A stretch of DNA of 64,000 nt from contig NC_014012.1 in NCBI RefSeq assembly GCF_000091325.1, positions 1,674,001 to 1,738,000 on the forward strand, in the 5' to 3' direction. The notes beneath the pieces were generated by a model. The model was not told where the DNA came from. It did no database searches and worked only from the letters and a program-made list of their open reading frames with translations. This DNA is from Shewanella violacea DSS12 (GTDB taxonomy: Bacteria; Pseudomonadota; Gammaproteobacteria; Enterobacterales; Shewanellaceae). Made by a program: the position numbers and the translations under genes. Shown piece after piece: positions 9,330 through 19,452 of the stretch (position 1 is the stretch's first letter; each line of letters opens with the position of its first letter).

Positions 9330-10754
9330 ATGGTAACTAAATCAATGCTAATCAGTTCAAAAATCATTGCTAAAAGTGGAGTAGTCTTTGGCACGAGTGG
9401 TGCGAGAGGGTTAGTCACTCAATTTACCCCTATCGTATGTGCAGCATTTACAGTTGCATTTATCACCGCTATGAAACGTGACTTTAATTTTAAAACCGTA
9501 GCAATTGCGATAGATAACCGTCCCAGCAGCTATGCGATGGCACAAGCATGTGCTGGTGCGTTAAATCAAATAAATATTGATGTTGTGTATTACGGTGTTG
9601 TACCAACACCAGCTTTGGCTTATGCAGCCCAAGAAGATGTGATGCCTGCCATTATGGTAACTGGGAGCCATATCCCATTTGATCGTAACGGCCTTAAGTT
9701 TTACCGGCCGGATGGTGAAATCAGTAAAGCTGATGAACAGGGCATCATAAATGAGAAGGTTCAATTTACCGAGTTAGCCGAGTTAGCTGAGTTAGCTGTA
9801 CATAAGCGAGCCTCAGAAGAGTATATAATTCGTTATACCTCTTTATTTGACACTCCTTGGCTTGCAGGAAAACGTATTGGCATTTATGAACATTCGAGTG
9901 CCGGTCGCGATCTTTACTATCGTATCTTTGAACAACTTGGTGCAGAAGTTATCGCCTTAGAGCGTAGTGACCAATTTGTGCCAATTGATACCGAAGCTGT
10001 ATCCGAAGAAGATCATAAGAAAGCGGTCAATTGGTCCAAAAAACATAACCTCGATGCTATTTTTTCAACCGATGGTGATGGTGACCGACCATTAGTCGCT
10101 GACGAAAATGGAATTTGGCTACGTGGTGATATTCTCGGTTTGTTAACTGCTGCAGCACTTAATATAGAAGCCCTTGTGGTACCTGTTAGTTGTAATACTG
10201 CGATTGAGCTTAGTGGTAAGTTTATTCATGTTGAACGTACAAAAATAGGCTCTCCTTATGTCATCGCAGAGTTTTTACGTTTATCCAACAAGTTTAAGTC
10301 GATTGCTGGTTTTGAAGCTAACGGTGGCTTCTTACTGGCTAGTGAAGTGCAAGTTAATGGTAAACCGTTAAAAGCTTTACCTACGCGTGATGCAGTACTA
10401 CCAGTGTTAATGTTACTAGCTGCAGCTAAGAGTTGTACTATATCCGAATTAGTTAATGCTTTACCACAGCGTTATACCTACAGTGACCGAATACAGAATT
10501 TTGCAATAGAAAAAAGCCAAGCGATTATAGCTGACGGCAATCGGTCGCCTGAGGCGCTATTGCAGCGACTTGGTTTTGATTATGCAGAAATTAAAAATGT
10601 AGATGGAACTGATGGTCTAAGGATTATGTTTACTGATGGACGTATTATTCATCTAAGGCCATCAGGGAATGCCCCTGAACTGCGATTTTATGCAGAAGCT
10701 GATAGTTTTCAGACTGCCAAACTTTGTGTTGAGAACGCGATAATAAACATTTAA
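9330..10754 (+). CDS. manB: Phosphomannomutase (phosphohexomutase family)
   Basis: Interconverts mannose-6-phosphate and mannose-1-phosphate to feed ManC. I prefer ATG 9330 because AGGTG sits 6 bases before it; the in-frame GTG at 9321, directly abutting the manC stop, is the alternative. All alpha-D-phosphohexomutase elements are present: FGTSGARGL near the N-terminus, the active serine loop [15 protein letters not shown], the metal-binding loop DGDGDRP, the sugar-binding GFEANGGF, and the C-terminal phosphate loop [12 protein letters not shown]. The serine loop reads TGSHIP instead of the usual TASHNP, placing it in a side branch of the family, so strict mannose specificity rests on its place beside manC. 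Confidence 0.9.
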   Translation: MVTKSMLISSKIIAKSGVVFGTSGARGLVTQFTPIVCAAFTVAFITAMKRDFNFKTVAIAIDNRPSSYAMAQACAGALNQINIDVVYYGVVPTPALAYAAQEDVMPAIMVTGSHIPFDRNGLKFYRPDGEISKADEQGIINEKVQFTELAELAELAVHKRASEEYIIRYTSLFDTPWLAGKRIGIYEHSSAGRDLYYRIFEQLGAEVIALERSDQFVPIDTEAVSEEDHKKAVNWSKKHNLDAIFSTDGDGDRPLVADENGIWLRGDILGLLTAAALNIEALVVPVSCNTAIELSGKFIHVERTKIGSPYVIAEFLRLSNKFKSIAGFEANGGFLLASEVQVNGKPLKALPTRDAVLPVLMLLAAAKSCTISELVNALPQRYTYSDRIQNFAIEKSQAIIADGNRSPEALLQRLGFDYAEIKNVDGTDGLRIMFTDGRIIHLRPSGNAPELRFYAEADSFQTAKLCVENAIINI

Positions 10755-10835
10755 TAGTTTTAGAAGTATAACGAAGAGTTAGTGGTCTCTAATGACTAAT
10801 AACTTACTGTATAGAATTTAAAGTATGGTTTAAAA

Positions 10836-11963
10836 ATGTCAAAAAATAAAGTTGCGTTAATTACCGGTGTTACTGGTCAAGATGGTTCTTACCTTGCAGA
10901 GCTTTTACTTGAAAAAGGATATGAGGTTCATGGAATTAAACGCCGTGCATCTTCATTGAATACCGAGCGTGTTGATCATATATACCAAGATAGTCATCAG
11001 GAAAATCAAAAGTTTTTCTTGCATTATGGTGATTTAACAGATAGTTCAAACCTAACCCGCATCTTAAAGGAAGTGCAGCCTGATGAGGTTTATAACTTAG
11101 GTGCGCAATCGCATGTAGCAGTTTCCTTTGAGTGCCCTGAATATACCGCGGATGTTGATGCAATGGGCACACTTCGTCTATTAGAAGCTATTCGCTTCTT
11201 AGGACTAGAAAAGAAAACAAAATTCTACCAAGCATCTACTTCAGAGCTATATGGTGAAGTACAAGAGATTCCACAAAAAGAAACAACACCATTTCACCCG
11301 CGCTCACCTTATGCTGTTGCTAAAATGTACGCCTACTGGATAGTAGTAAATTATCGCGAGTCTTATGGTATGTATGCCTGTAATGGAATTTTATTTAACC
11401 ATGAGTCGCCTCGACGTGGTGAAACCTTTGTAACACGTAAAATTACCCGTGCAATAGCAAATATTTCACAAGGGTTAGAGAAATGTTTGTTTCTAGGTAA
11501 TATGGATGCTCTGCGTGACTGGGGTCATGCAAAAGATTATGTGCGTATGCAATGGATGATGTTACAACAAGAAACTGCTGATGATTTTGTTATTGCAACA
11601 GGCAAGCAAATTTCTGTACGCGAATTTGTTACATTATCAGCAAAAGAAGCAGGTATTGAACTTGAGTTCACAGGTGAAGGACTTGATGAAGTTGCCACGA
11701 TAACTGCCATTACAGGGAATGATGCACCAGCATTAAAAGTAGGTGATGTGATTGTTAAAGTTGATCCACGTTACTTCCGTCCCGCAGAAGTTGAAACTCT
11801 ATTAGGTGATCCAACAAAAGCAAAAGAAAAACTTGGTTGGGTTCCACAGATAACTGTTGAAGAAATGTGTGCCGAAATGGTAGAAAATGACTTAAATAAA
11901 GCTAAACAACACGCGATTTTGAAAGAGCACGGTTACAATATAACTGTGACGGTTGAAAGTTAG
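10836..11963 (+). CDS. gmd: GDP-mannose 4,6-dehydratase, copy 1
   Basis: Short-chain dehydrogenase that converts GDP-D-mannose to GDP-4-keto-6-deoxymannose, first step to GDP-L-fucose. The 375 residues include the Rossmann motif [13 protein letters not shown], the [12 protein letters not shown] block, the catalytic STSELYGE segment, the YAVAK tyrosine-lysine pair, and [16 protein letters not shown]. It is nearly the same protein as the second copy at 18332, diverging mostly in the C-terminal third. It is the last intact gene before an IS66 relic; no fcl follows it directly. Its 81-bp upstream gap from manB shows no obvious terminator. Confidence 0.96.
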   Translation: MSKNKVALITGVTGQDGSYLAELLLEKGYEVHGIKRRASSLNTERVDHIYQDSHQENQKFFLHYGDLTDSSNLTRILKEVQPDEVYNLGAQSHVAVSFECPEYTADVDAMGTLRLLEAIRFLGLEKKTKFYQASTSELYGEVQEIPQKETTPFHPRSPYAVAKMYAYWIVVNYRESYGMYACNGILFNHESPRRGETFVTRKITRAIANISQGLEKCLFLGNMDALRDWGHAKDYVRMQWMMLQQETADDFVIATGKQISVREFVTLSAKEAGIELEFTGEGLDEVATITAITGNDAPALKVGDVIVKVDPRYFRPAEVETLLGDPTKAKEKLGWVPQITVEEMCAEMVENDLNKAKQHAILKEHGYNITVTVES

Positions 11964-11988
11964 TAAAAAACATCCATCACAAAGAGAC

Positions 11989-13179
11989 GTAAGCATTAAC
12001 CAGAGGGGGATTGACTGCCCAACATCTGGGTAGTCGCATTTACCAATCACGCCCGCGATGATAGTGATGATCACTGTTATCGGGGATAACTTGCGCTTCT
12101 TGCATGTTTCAACGACTGACAATATGCGGGAGCGAAACTTTTCACCTCTATCCGAGCTGGTGCCATAGCAGATCTTGCGCATTATCACGCGCTACGCAAA
12201 CAACGCTCAGCTTCGTTATTGGTCAAAGGTGTGCCTGGGTGAAGCGCTTAATACTGCGCTTTAGTCGTTGCATTCGCCGACGCCACATTATTTCGTCAAC
12301 TTCACCGGCTTCATATCTATGTTGAGTGCGAAATACGGACTTGAATAGTAATACCAGTCGATTGCCGATACTCGCGGTATGCCCCCTCCCTGAATAATCG
12401 GCCATTTGTTGTAAATTACGTTGCACATGGGCAAGGAAAAATTGATGCTGTTCGGGATCAATCCAGTTGTAGCTGGGACATTGGTCACTCACGACAATCG
12501 TTGGGTATGCTCTTCACCATTACGATAGTGCATCGTCTCTTTAACATGAACTAATGACGCTTTTTTTTATGTGTTGATGCAAGACTTGGTGCGTCGGCGT
12601 CAGCATGCTACTGACTCGCCCTTGCGCTTCAGAAATCAGACCGGTAGAGACATGACTTGCAGTAAACGTTGAATTTTACGTACATTCAGGTGATACAAGC
12701 CACTGAGCATAGCCACGTAACTGAGTAATCGTGGCCCATCTGACCTCGGGAGACACTACAGGTAAGGCTCCTTTGCTCACTGTGTTGCACTGCTGACAAC
12801 GCCCGTAAAATAACTGGTATTCGGTGATATCAAGTGTAGGTTTAGGTCGTTCAAACACCTGATGACGATAGCTTGGAGCCGGGTTGGCAATGACCTCGCC
12901 ACCACAATCAGAGCAACATGAATCGGGTAAGCAAGCGACTTGCTCATCGGTTGCGCTGAGTTCCGCTAATGGTCTTTTATGCCCCGAGTGTCCAGGTTGA
13001 GCGCCAACCTTATTTCCACTACAAGGCGTTTGAGTTTTTTTGCTCTCGGCCTTATCCACAGGGGAGGCAGAGGATGGTGACTTGGATGATTTTCTAGAGC
13101 TCAATGTTAGGCGGTCTTCATATTCATGTAACTTTTTCCCACAGTTCTTGAATGAGTCAGTTTGCTTTGTTTTCAACAA
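11989..13179 (-). mobile_element. IS66-family insertion sequence remnant
   Basis: Decayed element directly after gmd copy 1. GTAAGCATTAACC at 11989 resembles the GTAAGC-type terminal repeat of IS66 elements. I could not find the matching outer end near 13200, so this boundary is provisional and the element is probably truncated on the transposase 5' side. No tnpA/tnpB accessory genes are present; single-gene IS66 subgroups also lack them. Confidence 0.7.
12030..13179 (-). pseudogene. IS66-family transposase relic with deletions and frameshifts
   Basis: Read leftwards, pieces appear in the right order but in different frames. First is the N-terminal region LTLSSRKSSKSPSSASP...GAQPGHSGHKRPL with a zinc-binding CxxC/CxxC segment (13179-12676). 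Then comes a short stretch with DETMHYRNGEEHTQR, holding the first catalytic Asp (about 12560-12500). Next is VSDQCPSYNWIDPEQHQFFLAHVQRNL (12492-12223), then TPLTNNEAERCLRSA with the final catalytic Glu. The end is EKFRSRILSVVETCKKRKLSP (to about 12030). At least two internal segments are missing: after GEEHTQR, and before TPLTNNEAE. The element cannot encode an active enzyme. Confidence 0.9.
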
Positions 13180-13575
13180 GTTCAGCAGCCGTAGGCGGCT
13201 CTGTTGCGAATTGATTTTTCTTTTTCATGAAGCCTTTTACATGGCAAAAAGATCATTCAATAGCTATATAATCAAACTTGATCGATCATCAATTGATCAT
13301 GCCAGTAAGGGGTTGGTGAATGGTTACACAAAGATACATAATGAGGTAATTCGCTTAAATTGAATATGTGATAAAGAGGTTTTTAAAGTTAATCCTCTTT
13401 GTTTTCTTATTCAGTTCTCTTTGTGATTAAAAGTTTAAGGTTAACGAATCAACAGACGGCACTAGATTTTTTAAAATGAAAATAGATCTAGTTTATTTGA
13501 CGGATCTTGAGTTTTTATCAACAAAAGTATATTGCTTTTTAATAAGATCTAGAAACAGCATCGCTCAGAGTAAAT
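13180..13575. other. Spacer between IS66 relic and wzx
   Basis: About 400 bases. A stem AAAGAGG (13373-13379) / CCTCTTT (13394-13400) followed by GTTTTC could act as a weak rightward terminator. A 40-codon frame (13241-13363, MAKRSFNSYIIKLDR...) lacks a ribosome-binding site, and I do not regard it as a gene. From here rightwards the sequence becomes markedly AT-rich, marking the start of the strain-specific part of the locus. Confidence 0.5.
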
Positions 13576-14820
13576 ATGAAAAACGTAGTCCTAAAAAATT
13601 TCACATACCTTTCTTTATTTAATATTATGATGGTTGGATTTCCAATCTTTATATACCCTTTAGTAGTCTCTCGAATTGGAAGTGAATTACTGGGGAAAGT
13701 TGTTTTTTATCAAACGTTCGCTTTTTACATTACGGTTGTGGTTAATTTTGGTTTTAATATTACGAGCACAAAAAAAATTGCTAATAATGAAGTGGGAAAA
13801 CCAAATATTTTATTTTGGGATATATTTCACTTTAAAATTGCTACTTATCTTATTTGTGTAAACATTTTATTTCTAATATTTGATTATTATCAATATGATT
13901 TGAAGTTAGTGTTTTTTGTCTTATTAATACCCTTGTATGATGTTTTTGTACCACAGTGGTATTACCATGGGCGACAAACTATGGGGATCATAACTACATT
14001 AACGGCAGTTAATCGAGTGGTCATGCTTTTTCTGATTTATTTTTTAGTGCAAAAAGAGCAAGATTATATATTATATGCTGCGATTATATCGGTTATCCCT
14101 TTAGTTTTTTCCATTATATCATTTATAGTATTAATTAATGGGAAGGAGGGATTAAATTACGTCAAACCAAATTTGACTAGAATAAGGAGAGAGGTTTCTG
14201 AGTCACAAGTCATCTTTTATGCTTCATTATCATCGGTTATTAAAGACAGATCTAATGTTATTCTAATTGGATCATATATTGGCTATACAGAAGTAGCTGC
14301 ATACGATTTAGTACTTAAACTTATTAATATAATATCAGGTTTTTTTTCAAATTACACTCAGGCTTTTTTTCCTCACATGTCTCAGAGGATGAATGTATCT
14401 GAGTTCAAGTCATCCTTGTTTAGATTATCTCTTATCGCATTAATAGTTACAGTTTTTGGCTATATTGTAGTGTTTTATTCTGGAGAGATTTTCGGTTTTT
14501 TACGGTTATCTCAATTTGATTTTGCATTTATTACATCAATGAAAGATATCGCGTTTATAGTATTACCAATTATTTTTATTAGGTCTACCTGCTATATGAT
14601 AGGGCTAGGGGTTTTAATAACATCAGGGTTAACTAAGGAATATGCTAAAAATCTTTGGTACTCTAATTTAGTTTATATGTTATTAATAAGTACACTAGTT
14701 ATTTTCGAAATGGTTAATATCGATAATTTAAGTTATGTATTAGTAGGCACTCTAATATTTGAATTGTTATACAGAATATATATATGTATAAAACATGATA
14801 AATCACATTGGATATTTTAG
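13576..14820 (+). CDS. wzx: Wzx-type oligosaccharide repeat-unit flippase
   Basis: Polytopic inner-membrane protein predicted to flip undecaprenyl-linked repeat units to the periplasm. The 414 residues contain about 12 hydrophobic segments with short charged loops and no other domain. The opening FTYLSLFNIMMVGFPIFIYPLVVSRIGSELLGKVVF is typical of the polysaccharide-synthesis/MATE-like (MOP) family, as is FFPHMSQRM after the midpoint. Length fits Wzx (400-450). It is strongly AT-rich with many ATA and TTA codons. It is the only flippase in the plus-strand locus and pairs with the Wzy candidate at 25804. Confidence 0.88.
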   Translation: MKNVVLKNFTYLSLFNIMMVGFPIFIYPLVVSRIGSELLGKVVFYQTFAFYITVVVNFGFNITSTKKIANNEVGKPNILFWDIFHFKIATYLICVNILFLIFDYYQYDLKLVFFVLLIPLYDVFVPQWYYHGRQTMGIITTLTAVNRVVMLFLIYFLVQKEQDYILYAAIISVIPLVFSIISFIVLINGKEGLNYVKPNLTRIRREVSESQVIFYASLSSVIKDRSNVILIGSYIGYTEVAAYDLVLKLINIISGFFSNYTQAFFPHMSQRMNVSEFKSSLFRLSLIALIVTVFGYIVVFYSGEIFGFLRLSQFDFAFITSMKDIAFIVLPIIFIRSTCYMIGLGVLITSGLTKEYAKNLWYSNLVYMLLISTLVIFEMVNIDNLSYVLVGTLIFELLYRIYICIKHDKSHWIF

Positions 14821-14865
14821 AGGATTATCTCTAACTAAGTATGTTGAATTGGAAACAAAACAGTA

Positions 14866-15621
14866 ATGAAAGTATCAGTGCTATTATCTGCATATAATGC
14901 AGAAGACTTTATTGAGAAAGCAATAAAATCTATTCTTGAACAATCTTATAATAACTTAGAGTTGATTGTTATAAATGATGGTTCTACAGATGGAACTCTG
15001 AGCATAATAAATAAATTTAATGACCCTCGATTGGTTCTTATCAATCGTGAAAATAAAGGCCTTACAAAGTCTTTGAATGAAGCTATTGATATTGCAACAG
15101 GGGAATACATTTGTAGACAAGATGCAGATGACTACAGTTATAAAAATAGAATTGAGACACAATTGGAGTTTTTGACTGTAACAGGTTCAGATCTGGTTTT
15201 TTGTCAAGCTTACGATGGATTAAATGCAATGCCAAAAAGGCATATGCTTAATAAAAAAATCACTGCAAGGCAACTTATTTTCGGTAATGTCTTGACTCAT
15301 GGTACAGTTTTCGGAAAAGCATTAATATTTAAAGAAAATAGATATGATGAAGATTGGAAGTTTGGGCAAGATTATGAGTTGTGGTTGAGATTGTTAAAGC
15401 TTGGCTTCTGTATGAATTGGTCTGAAGATGAATTGTATTTTTTGAAAAAACACGAAAATTCAATCTCAGTCTTAAATGCTAGTAAGCAAGAAGAACTGGC
15501 AATTAATGCAATTAGGAAAAATGGCTATAATGATTTATTTTTTATTAGAAAACACGATGGACTAGTTTCAACATTTTTCAAGAAAATTCTTAAAAGATTT
15601 ATTTTGTTTATTGAAACGTAG
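14866..15621 (+). CDS. Glycosyltransferase family 2
   Basis: Predicted inverting transferase adding one sugar to the lipid-linked repeat unit on the cytosolic face. The 251-residue GT-A fold shows the N-terminal nucleotide-binding pattern VSVLLSAYNAEDFIEKAIKSIL, then LIVINDGSTDGT, and the metal-binding DADD (CRQDADDY, about residue 90). The acceptor region contains FGQDYELWLRL, the E/D-D-x-D/W-type motif of this family. A C-terminal basic stretch (FFKKILKRFILF) may give peripheral membrane contact. It lies 45 bp after wzx. Donor and acceptor cannot be read from sequence. Confidence 0.88.
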   Translation: MKVSVLLSAYNAEDFIEKAIKSILEQSYNNLELIVINDGSTDGTLSIINKFNDPRLVLINRENKGLTKSLNEAIDIATGEYICRQDADDYSYKNRIETQLEFLTVTGSDLVFCQAYDGLNAMPKRHMLNKKITARQLIFGNVLTHGTVFGKALIFKENRYDEDWKFGQDYELWLRLLKLGFCMNWSEDELYFLKKHENSISVLNASKQEELAINAIRKNGYNDLFFIRKHDGLVSTFFKKILKRFILFIET

Positions 15622-15720
15622 CAAATTATTACTTTGCATAATGCAATTTCTGGCAATAATCACATCAAAGACTAATTGATTAATGTACTGATTTTTGAAA
15701 GGTTTAGGGTATTGAATATT

Positions 15721-16884
15721 ATGAATAAGGTCCTTTTTGATTTGACCTCAACACAAAGCTCATCAGAGTCACCAGTTCACGGTGGTGGAGAGTATGCTAA
15801 ATTTGTTTTTTATGCAGCGTTAAAGTTCTCTAAAAGATTAGTGTGTTTTTACGATGCAAAAAGAGAACTAGATAAGAGTATATTTCATAAATGTACTAGT
15901 GCTAACGTAGAGCTAATCGCTATTGAATCTCACAAAGATATTTCTGAACTATTAGAACGAGATGACATTCAGACTTTGTATTCAGCTTTACCATATGAAT
16001 ATGACAGCTTAGAACTTCATGGAAAGCGATTTGTTGGAACAGTACATGGAATAAGAAGTGTAGAGTGCCCAACCGACAAATTTGAATATATCTATAAGTT
16101 GAGTAAGAAATCACAATTACGATCATTTGTTGGAAATTTAGTTAAAAGTAGATCGTCTAGAAAAGAAAATGCAAAAAAATCTTTTGCAAAGTTGTTGTAT
16201 AAGAGTAATTTTGAGATTATTACTGACTCAATACATTCAAAGTATAGTATGTTAGCCCATTATCCTGAACTTAATTCAGAAAATATAGTCGTTTTTAGAT
16301 GTCCATATAACTTCGATAAAACATCTATAAAAGAAAGCTTGAAGTCTCGTGATTATTTTTTACTTGTTAGTGCTAATAGATGGATAAAAAACAACTACAG
16401 AAGTATTATTGCTTTAGATCAACTATTTAGTGAACAAAAGTTAGAACAAAACGTAGTTGTTTTAGGTTGTGGTGAGGTAGATTTTTCTAAACATGTCGTC
16501 AATCGTGATAAGTTTATTTTCGAAGGTTATGTAGAAGAGACAAAGTTGAATGATTATTTTTCAAATGCTTACGCATTTATATATTCGACTTTAAATGAAG
16601 GCTATGGCTACCCACCAATAAAGGCAATGGAATACGGAACTCCAGTTCTCGCATCATCGAATACGAGTGTCCATGAAGTTTGTAAGGATGCGGCAATTTA
16701 TTTTAACCCTCTTTCTATAAGTGAGTTAAAAACTAGAATTCTAACTTTGGTCAATGAACAATCCCTAAGAGAAAAAATCATTGAAAATGGATTTCAAGTT
16801 GTCGAAGATTTGAAGGGAAGTAATCAGATGCAACTGGATGATATAGTGCATTATATTTTTGAAATAAGAGACGAATATGCTTAA
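15721..16884 (+). CDS. Glycosyltransferase family 4 (GT-B fold)
   Basis: Predicted retaining transferase. I place the start at ATG 15721 (MNKVLFDLTSTQ), since the longer frame begins at a TTG with no ribosome-binding site and its extra 15 residues do not look like a family N-terminus. GT4 features: an N-terminal GGGEYAK glycine turn, SANRWIKNNYRSIIALDQLF at the start of the nucleotide-binding domain, FEGYVEETKLNDYFSNAYAF, and the donor-binding E-x7-E region LNEGYGYPPIKAMEYGTPVL. Its end overlaps the next gene by 8 bases, implying translational coupling with the GMD-like gene. Donor unknown; a GDP-sugar would suit the neighbour. Confidence 0.88.
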   Translation: MNKVLFDLTSTQSSSESPVHGGGEYAKFVFYAALKFSKRLVCFYDAKRELDKSIFHKCTSANVELIAIESHKDISELLERDDIQTLYSALPYEYDSLELHGKRFVGTVHGIRSVECPTDKFEYIYKLSKKSQLRSFVGNLVKSRSSRKENAKKSFAKLLYKSNFEIITDSIHSKYSMLAHYPELNSENIVVFRCPYNFDKTSIKESLKSRDYFLLVSANRWIKNNYRSIIALDQLFSEQKLEQNVVVLGCGEVDFSKHVVNRDKFIFEGYVEETKLNDYFSNAYAFIYSTLNEGYGYPPIKAMEYGTPVLASSNTSVHEVCKDAAIYFNPLSISELKTRILTLVNEQSLREKIIENGFQVVEDLKGSNQMQLDDIVHYIFEIRDEYA

Positions 16885-17881
16885 AGCTTTAATTACTGGG
16901 ATTAATGGGCAAGACGGTGCTTATCTGTGTAAGTTGCTTTTATCCAAGGGGTACAAAGTTTATGGCATTGGTAAAGGAAATGCTAAAAGTGTATCGAGGT
17001 TAAAGCTGTTAAATGTGCATGAACATCCCAATTTAGTGCTTTTAAGTTGTGATATCAGCCACTATGAACTTATAAGGCAGTTGTTAGCAGAAATTGAACC
17101 CGATGAAATATATAATTTTGCCGCATACAGTTTTGTTGCCGATTCTCATAATAATCCTTTATTGTTACATATGGTTACAGCATCTACTCCTATCTTTTTT
17201 GCAGAGGCAATTAGAAGCTTAAGACTTAAGTCTAAGTTTTTCCAAGCATCTAGTTCGGAAATTTTTGGTGATTCATATGAAAGCCCACAAACCGAAAAAA
17301 CACTTTTACAACCAAGAAACCCTTATGGACTAGCAAAATCTTATGCTCATCAAATGCTAGATACATATCGTTCATTGCATTCTATGTTTATAGTAACAGG
17401 GATTTTGTATAATCATGAGTCACCATTACGCGATAACCGATTTGTAACAAGAAAGATAACATCAACGGTTGCTGAAATAGCAAAAGGCAATGAAACGATA
17501 TTAGAAATTGGTAATCTTGATTCTGTGAGAGATTGGGGCTTTGCTGAAGAATATGTGTTTGGCATTTGGTCTGCTATGCAACATAAGATTAGTGATGAAT
17601 ATATATTTTCTACAGGCATTGAAAGTAGCGTGAGAGATTTTATTACCCTATCATTTAGTAGCACAGGGGTTAGGGTTTATTGGAGAGGTGAAGGGATAAA
17701 TGAAGTAGGTGTCGATGAAAATGAAAAGCTATTAGTTCGAGTCAATAAAGACTTCTATCGAGAAAAAGAAAAAACCAATCTTATTGGTGATTCATCAAAA
17801 GCCAAAAATAAGCTAGGCTGGCAGAGCACTGTTACCCTTCAAGAGTTATGCAAGTTGATGGTTGATTTTGACCTCAAATAG
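16877..17881 (+). CDS. Divergent GDP-mannose 4,6-dehydratase-like SDR enzyme
   Basis: Third member of the GMD family in this locus, only distantly like the two standard copies. The 334 residues keep ITGINGQDGAYLCKLLL, FFQASSSEIFGDS (catalytic S-S-E), NPYGLAKSYA (Tyr-x3-Lys) and NHESPLRDNRFVTRKI. It lacks the extra C-terminal segment of canonical Gmd and has N-F-A-A-Y-S-F-V-A in place of LGAQSHVAV. It may be a second-specificity dehydratase or a GDP-4-keto-6-deoxymannose reductase (Rmd), which also descends from this family and would give GDP-D-rhamnose. It overlaps the preceding glycosyltransferase gene by 8 bases. Which reaction it performs is open. Confidence 0.8.
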   Translation: MLKALITGINGQDGAYLCKLLLSKGYKVYGIGKGNAKSVSRLKLLNVHEHPNLVLLSCDISHYELIRQLLAEIEPDEIYNFAAYSFVADSHNNPLLLHMVTASTPIFFAEAIRSLRLKSKFFQASSSEIFGDSYESPQTEKTLLQPRNPYGLAKSYAHQMLDTYRSLHSMFIVTGILYNHESPLRDNRFVTRKITSTVAEIAKGNETILEIGNLDSVRDWGFAEEYVFGIWSAMQHKISDEYIFSTGIESSVRDFITLSFSSTGVRVYWRGEGINEVGVDENEKLLVRVNKDFYREKEKTNLIGDSSKAKNKLGWQSTVTLQELCKLMVDFDLK

Positions 17882-18331
17882 AGTTGTTCTGATGAATATA
17901 TACTAGTGGGGATTCTGTTTTTTATTAAGATACAAGCAGATTGTTGACTAACGTTTATAAGTAATCTGTATCTTTTCTACCATGTATATACAAGCTAAAA
18001 ATGATAACTAAACGGTTAACATCAAGTGTGTAGATAACTGTAGAAAATGTAAAGTCCACCTTTATTCCCTGCTAAATTCAAGTTCCTTTTTTAGGTATAA
18101 TATTGACTTAACCATGCTCTCATTAATTGGCTGAGTTTCTTTTGTTTCGATTTGTAAAGTTATAGTCATTGAATTTAAGTTTGCTTTTTTGACACTTTCT
18201 AATATTTAGTTCAAACAGTATAAGTACTGTTGTTTTTAATGTGATTTATTTTTTTTGAAAAAATATCATTTATTCAGTTTAGCGGTTTAATATGTATTTT
18301 TCAGAACTCAGTTTTAAAAGGTAGTTAGCGT
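17882..18331 (+). other. Intergenic region before gmd copy 2
   Basis: About 450 AT-rich bases. An imperfect inverted repeat at 17927-17976 (AAGATACA...AGATT / AATCTGTATCTT followed by TT) could terminate the preceding genes. A TATAAT hexamer at 18096-18101 might serve as a -10 box, but no good -35 lies 16-18 bases before it. No gene or gene fragment recognised. Confidence 0.45.
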
Positions 18332-19450
18332 ATGAAAAAGGCTTTAATTACGGGGATTACGGGTCAAGATGGCTCATATCTAGCAGAATTATTATTAGAA
18401 AAAGGTTATGAAGTCCACGGCATTAAACGTCGTGCATCTTCATTAAACACTGAACGTGTTGACCATATATATCAAGATAACCATGAAATAAATCAAAAGT
18501 TTTTCTTACATTATGGCGATTTAACGGATTCATCTAACCTGACACGTATCCTTAAAGACGTACAGCCTGATGAAGTCTACAATTTAGGTGCCCAGTCCCA
18601 CGTTGCAGTTTCATTTGAATGCCCTGAATATACAGCGGATGTAGATGCAATGGGGACATTACGTTTACTTGAAGCGATTCGGTTTTTAGGGCTTGAGAAA
18701 AAAACTAAATTCTATCAAGCGTCAACATCTGAGCTTTACGGTGAAGTACAAGAAACGCCACAACGTGAAACAACGCCATTTCACCCACGCTCACCGTATG
18801 CAGTAGCAAAGATGTATGCATACTGGATTGTAGTAAACTATCGTGAATCTTATGGTATGTATGCGTGCAACGGAATTCTATTTAACCATGAATCGCCACG
18901 TCGTGGGGAAACGTTTGTTACACGGAAAATAACCCGGGCAATTACCAATATCTCACAAGGCTTAGAGCAGTGCTTATACCTAGGTAACATGGATGCATTA
19001 CGTGACTGGGGTCACGCTAAAGACTATGTACGCATGCAGTGGATGATGTTACAACAAGATGTAGCGGATGACTTCGTTATTGCAACAGGTAAACAAATCT
19101 CGGTGCGTGAATTTGTACGCATGTCAGCGCAGAATGTAGGTATCGAACTTGAATTTACAGGCGCAGGAATGAATGAAATCGCAACAGTTGTGGAAATAAC
19201 TGGTGATAAAGCCAGAGGTGTATCAGTAGGAGATGTTATTGTTAAAGTCGACACACGTTATTTCCGTCCTGCTGAAGTAGAAACACTGCTTGGTGACCCA
19301 TCAAAAGCAAAAGAAAAATTAGGCTGGGTACCAAAAATTACCGTTGAAGAAATGTGTGCTGAAATGGTTGAAAACGACCTAGAAAAAGCAAAACGTCACG
19401 CATTACTGAAAGCGCACGGTTATTCTGTTTCAGTAACAAAAGAAAGCTAA
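18332..19450 (+). CDS. gmd: GDP-mannose 4,6-dehydratase, copy 2
   Basis: Same reaction as the copy at 10836. The 372 residues begin [28 protein letters not shown] and keep all catalytic blocks ([34 protein letters not shown]). The two copies are almost identical through residue ~230, and differ more between about residues 255 and 300, while DNA third positions differ widely, so this is not a recent exact duplication. Here gmd is followed after 2 bases by fcl, the normal pairing for GDP-L-fucose, so this copy is probably the pathway-committed one. Confidence 0.96.
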   Translation: MKKALITGITGQDGSYLAELLLEKGYEVHGIKRRASSLNTERVDHIYQDNHEINQKFFLHYGDLTDSSNLTRILKDVQPDEVYNLGAQSHVAVSFECPEYTADVDAMGTLRLLEAIRFLGLEKKTKFYQASTSELYGEVQETPQRETTPFHPRSPYAVAKMYAYWIVVNYRESYGMYACNGILFNHESPRRGETFVTRKITRAITNISQGLEQCLYLGNMDALRDWGHAKDYVRMQWMMLQQDVADDFVIATGKQISVREFVRMSAQNVGIELEFTGAGMNEIATVVEITGDKARGVSVGDVIVKVDTRYFRPAEVETLLGDPSKAKEKLGWVPKITVEEMCAEMVENDLEKAKRHALLKAHGYSVSVTKES

Positions 19451-19452
19451 TC

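Noticed and set aside
13040..13363. Plus-strand frame over the IS66 relic ending in a 40-residue tail (MAKRSFNSY...)
   Set aside because: Its first part is antisense to the transposase relic and the tail has no ribosome-binding site; not supported as a gene.
18073..18101. TATAAT at 18096 as a sigma-70 promoter for gmd copy 2
   Set aside because: No acceptable -35 hexamer at 16-18 bases; in AT-rich DNA such a hexamer is common by chance.
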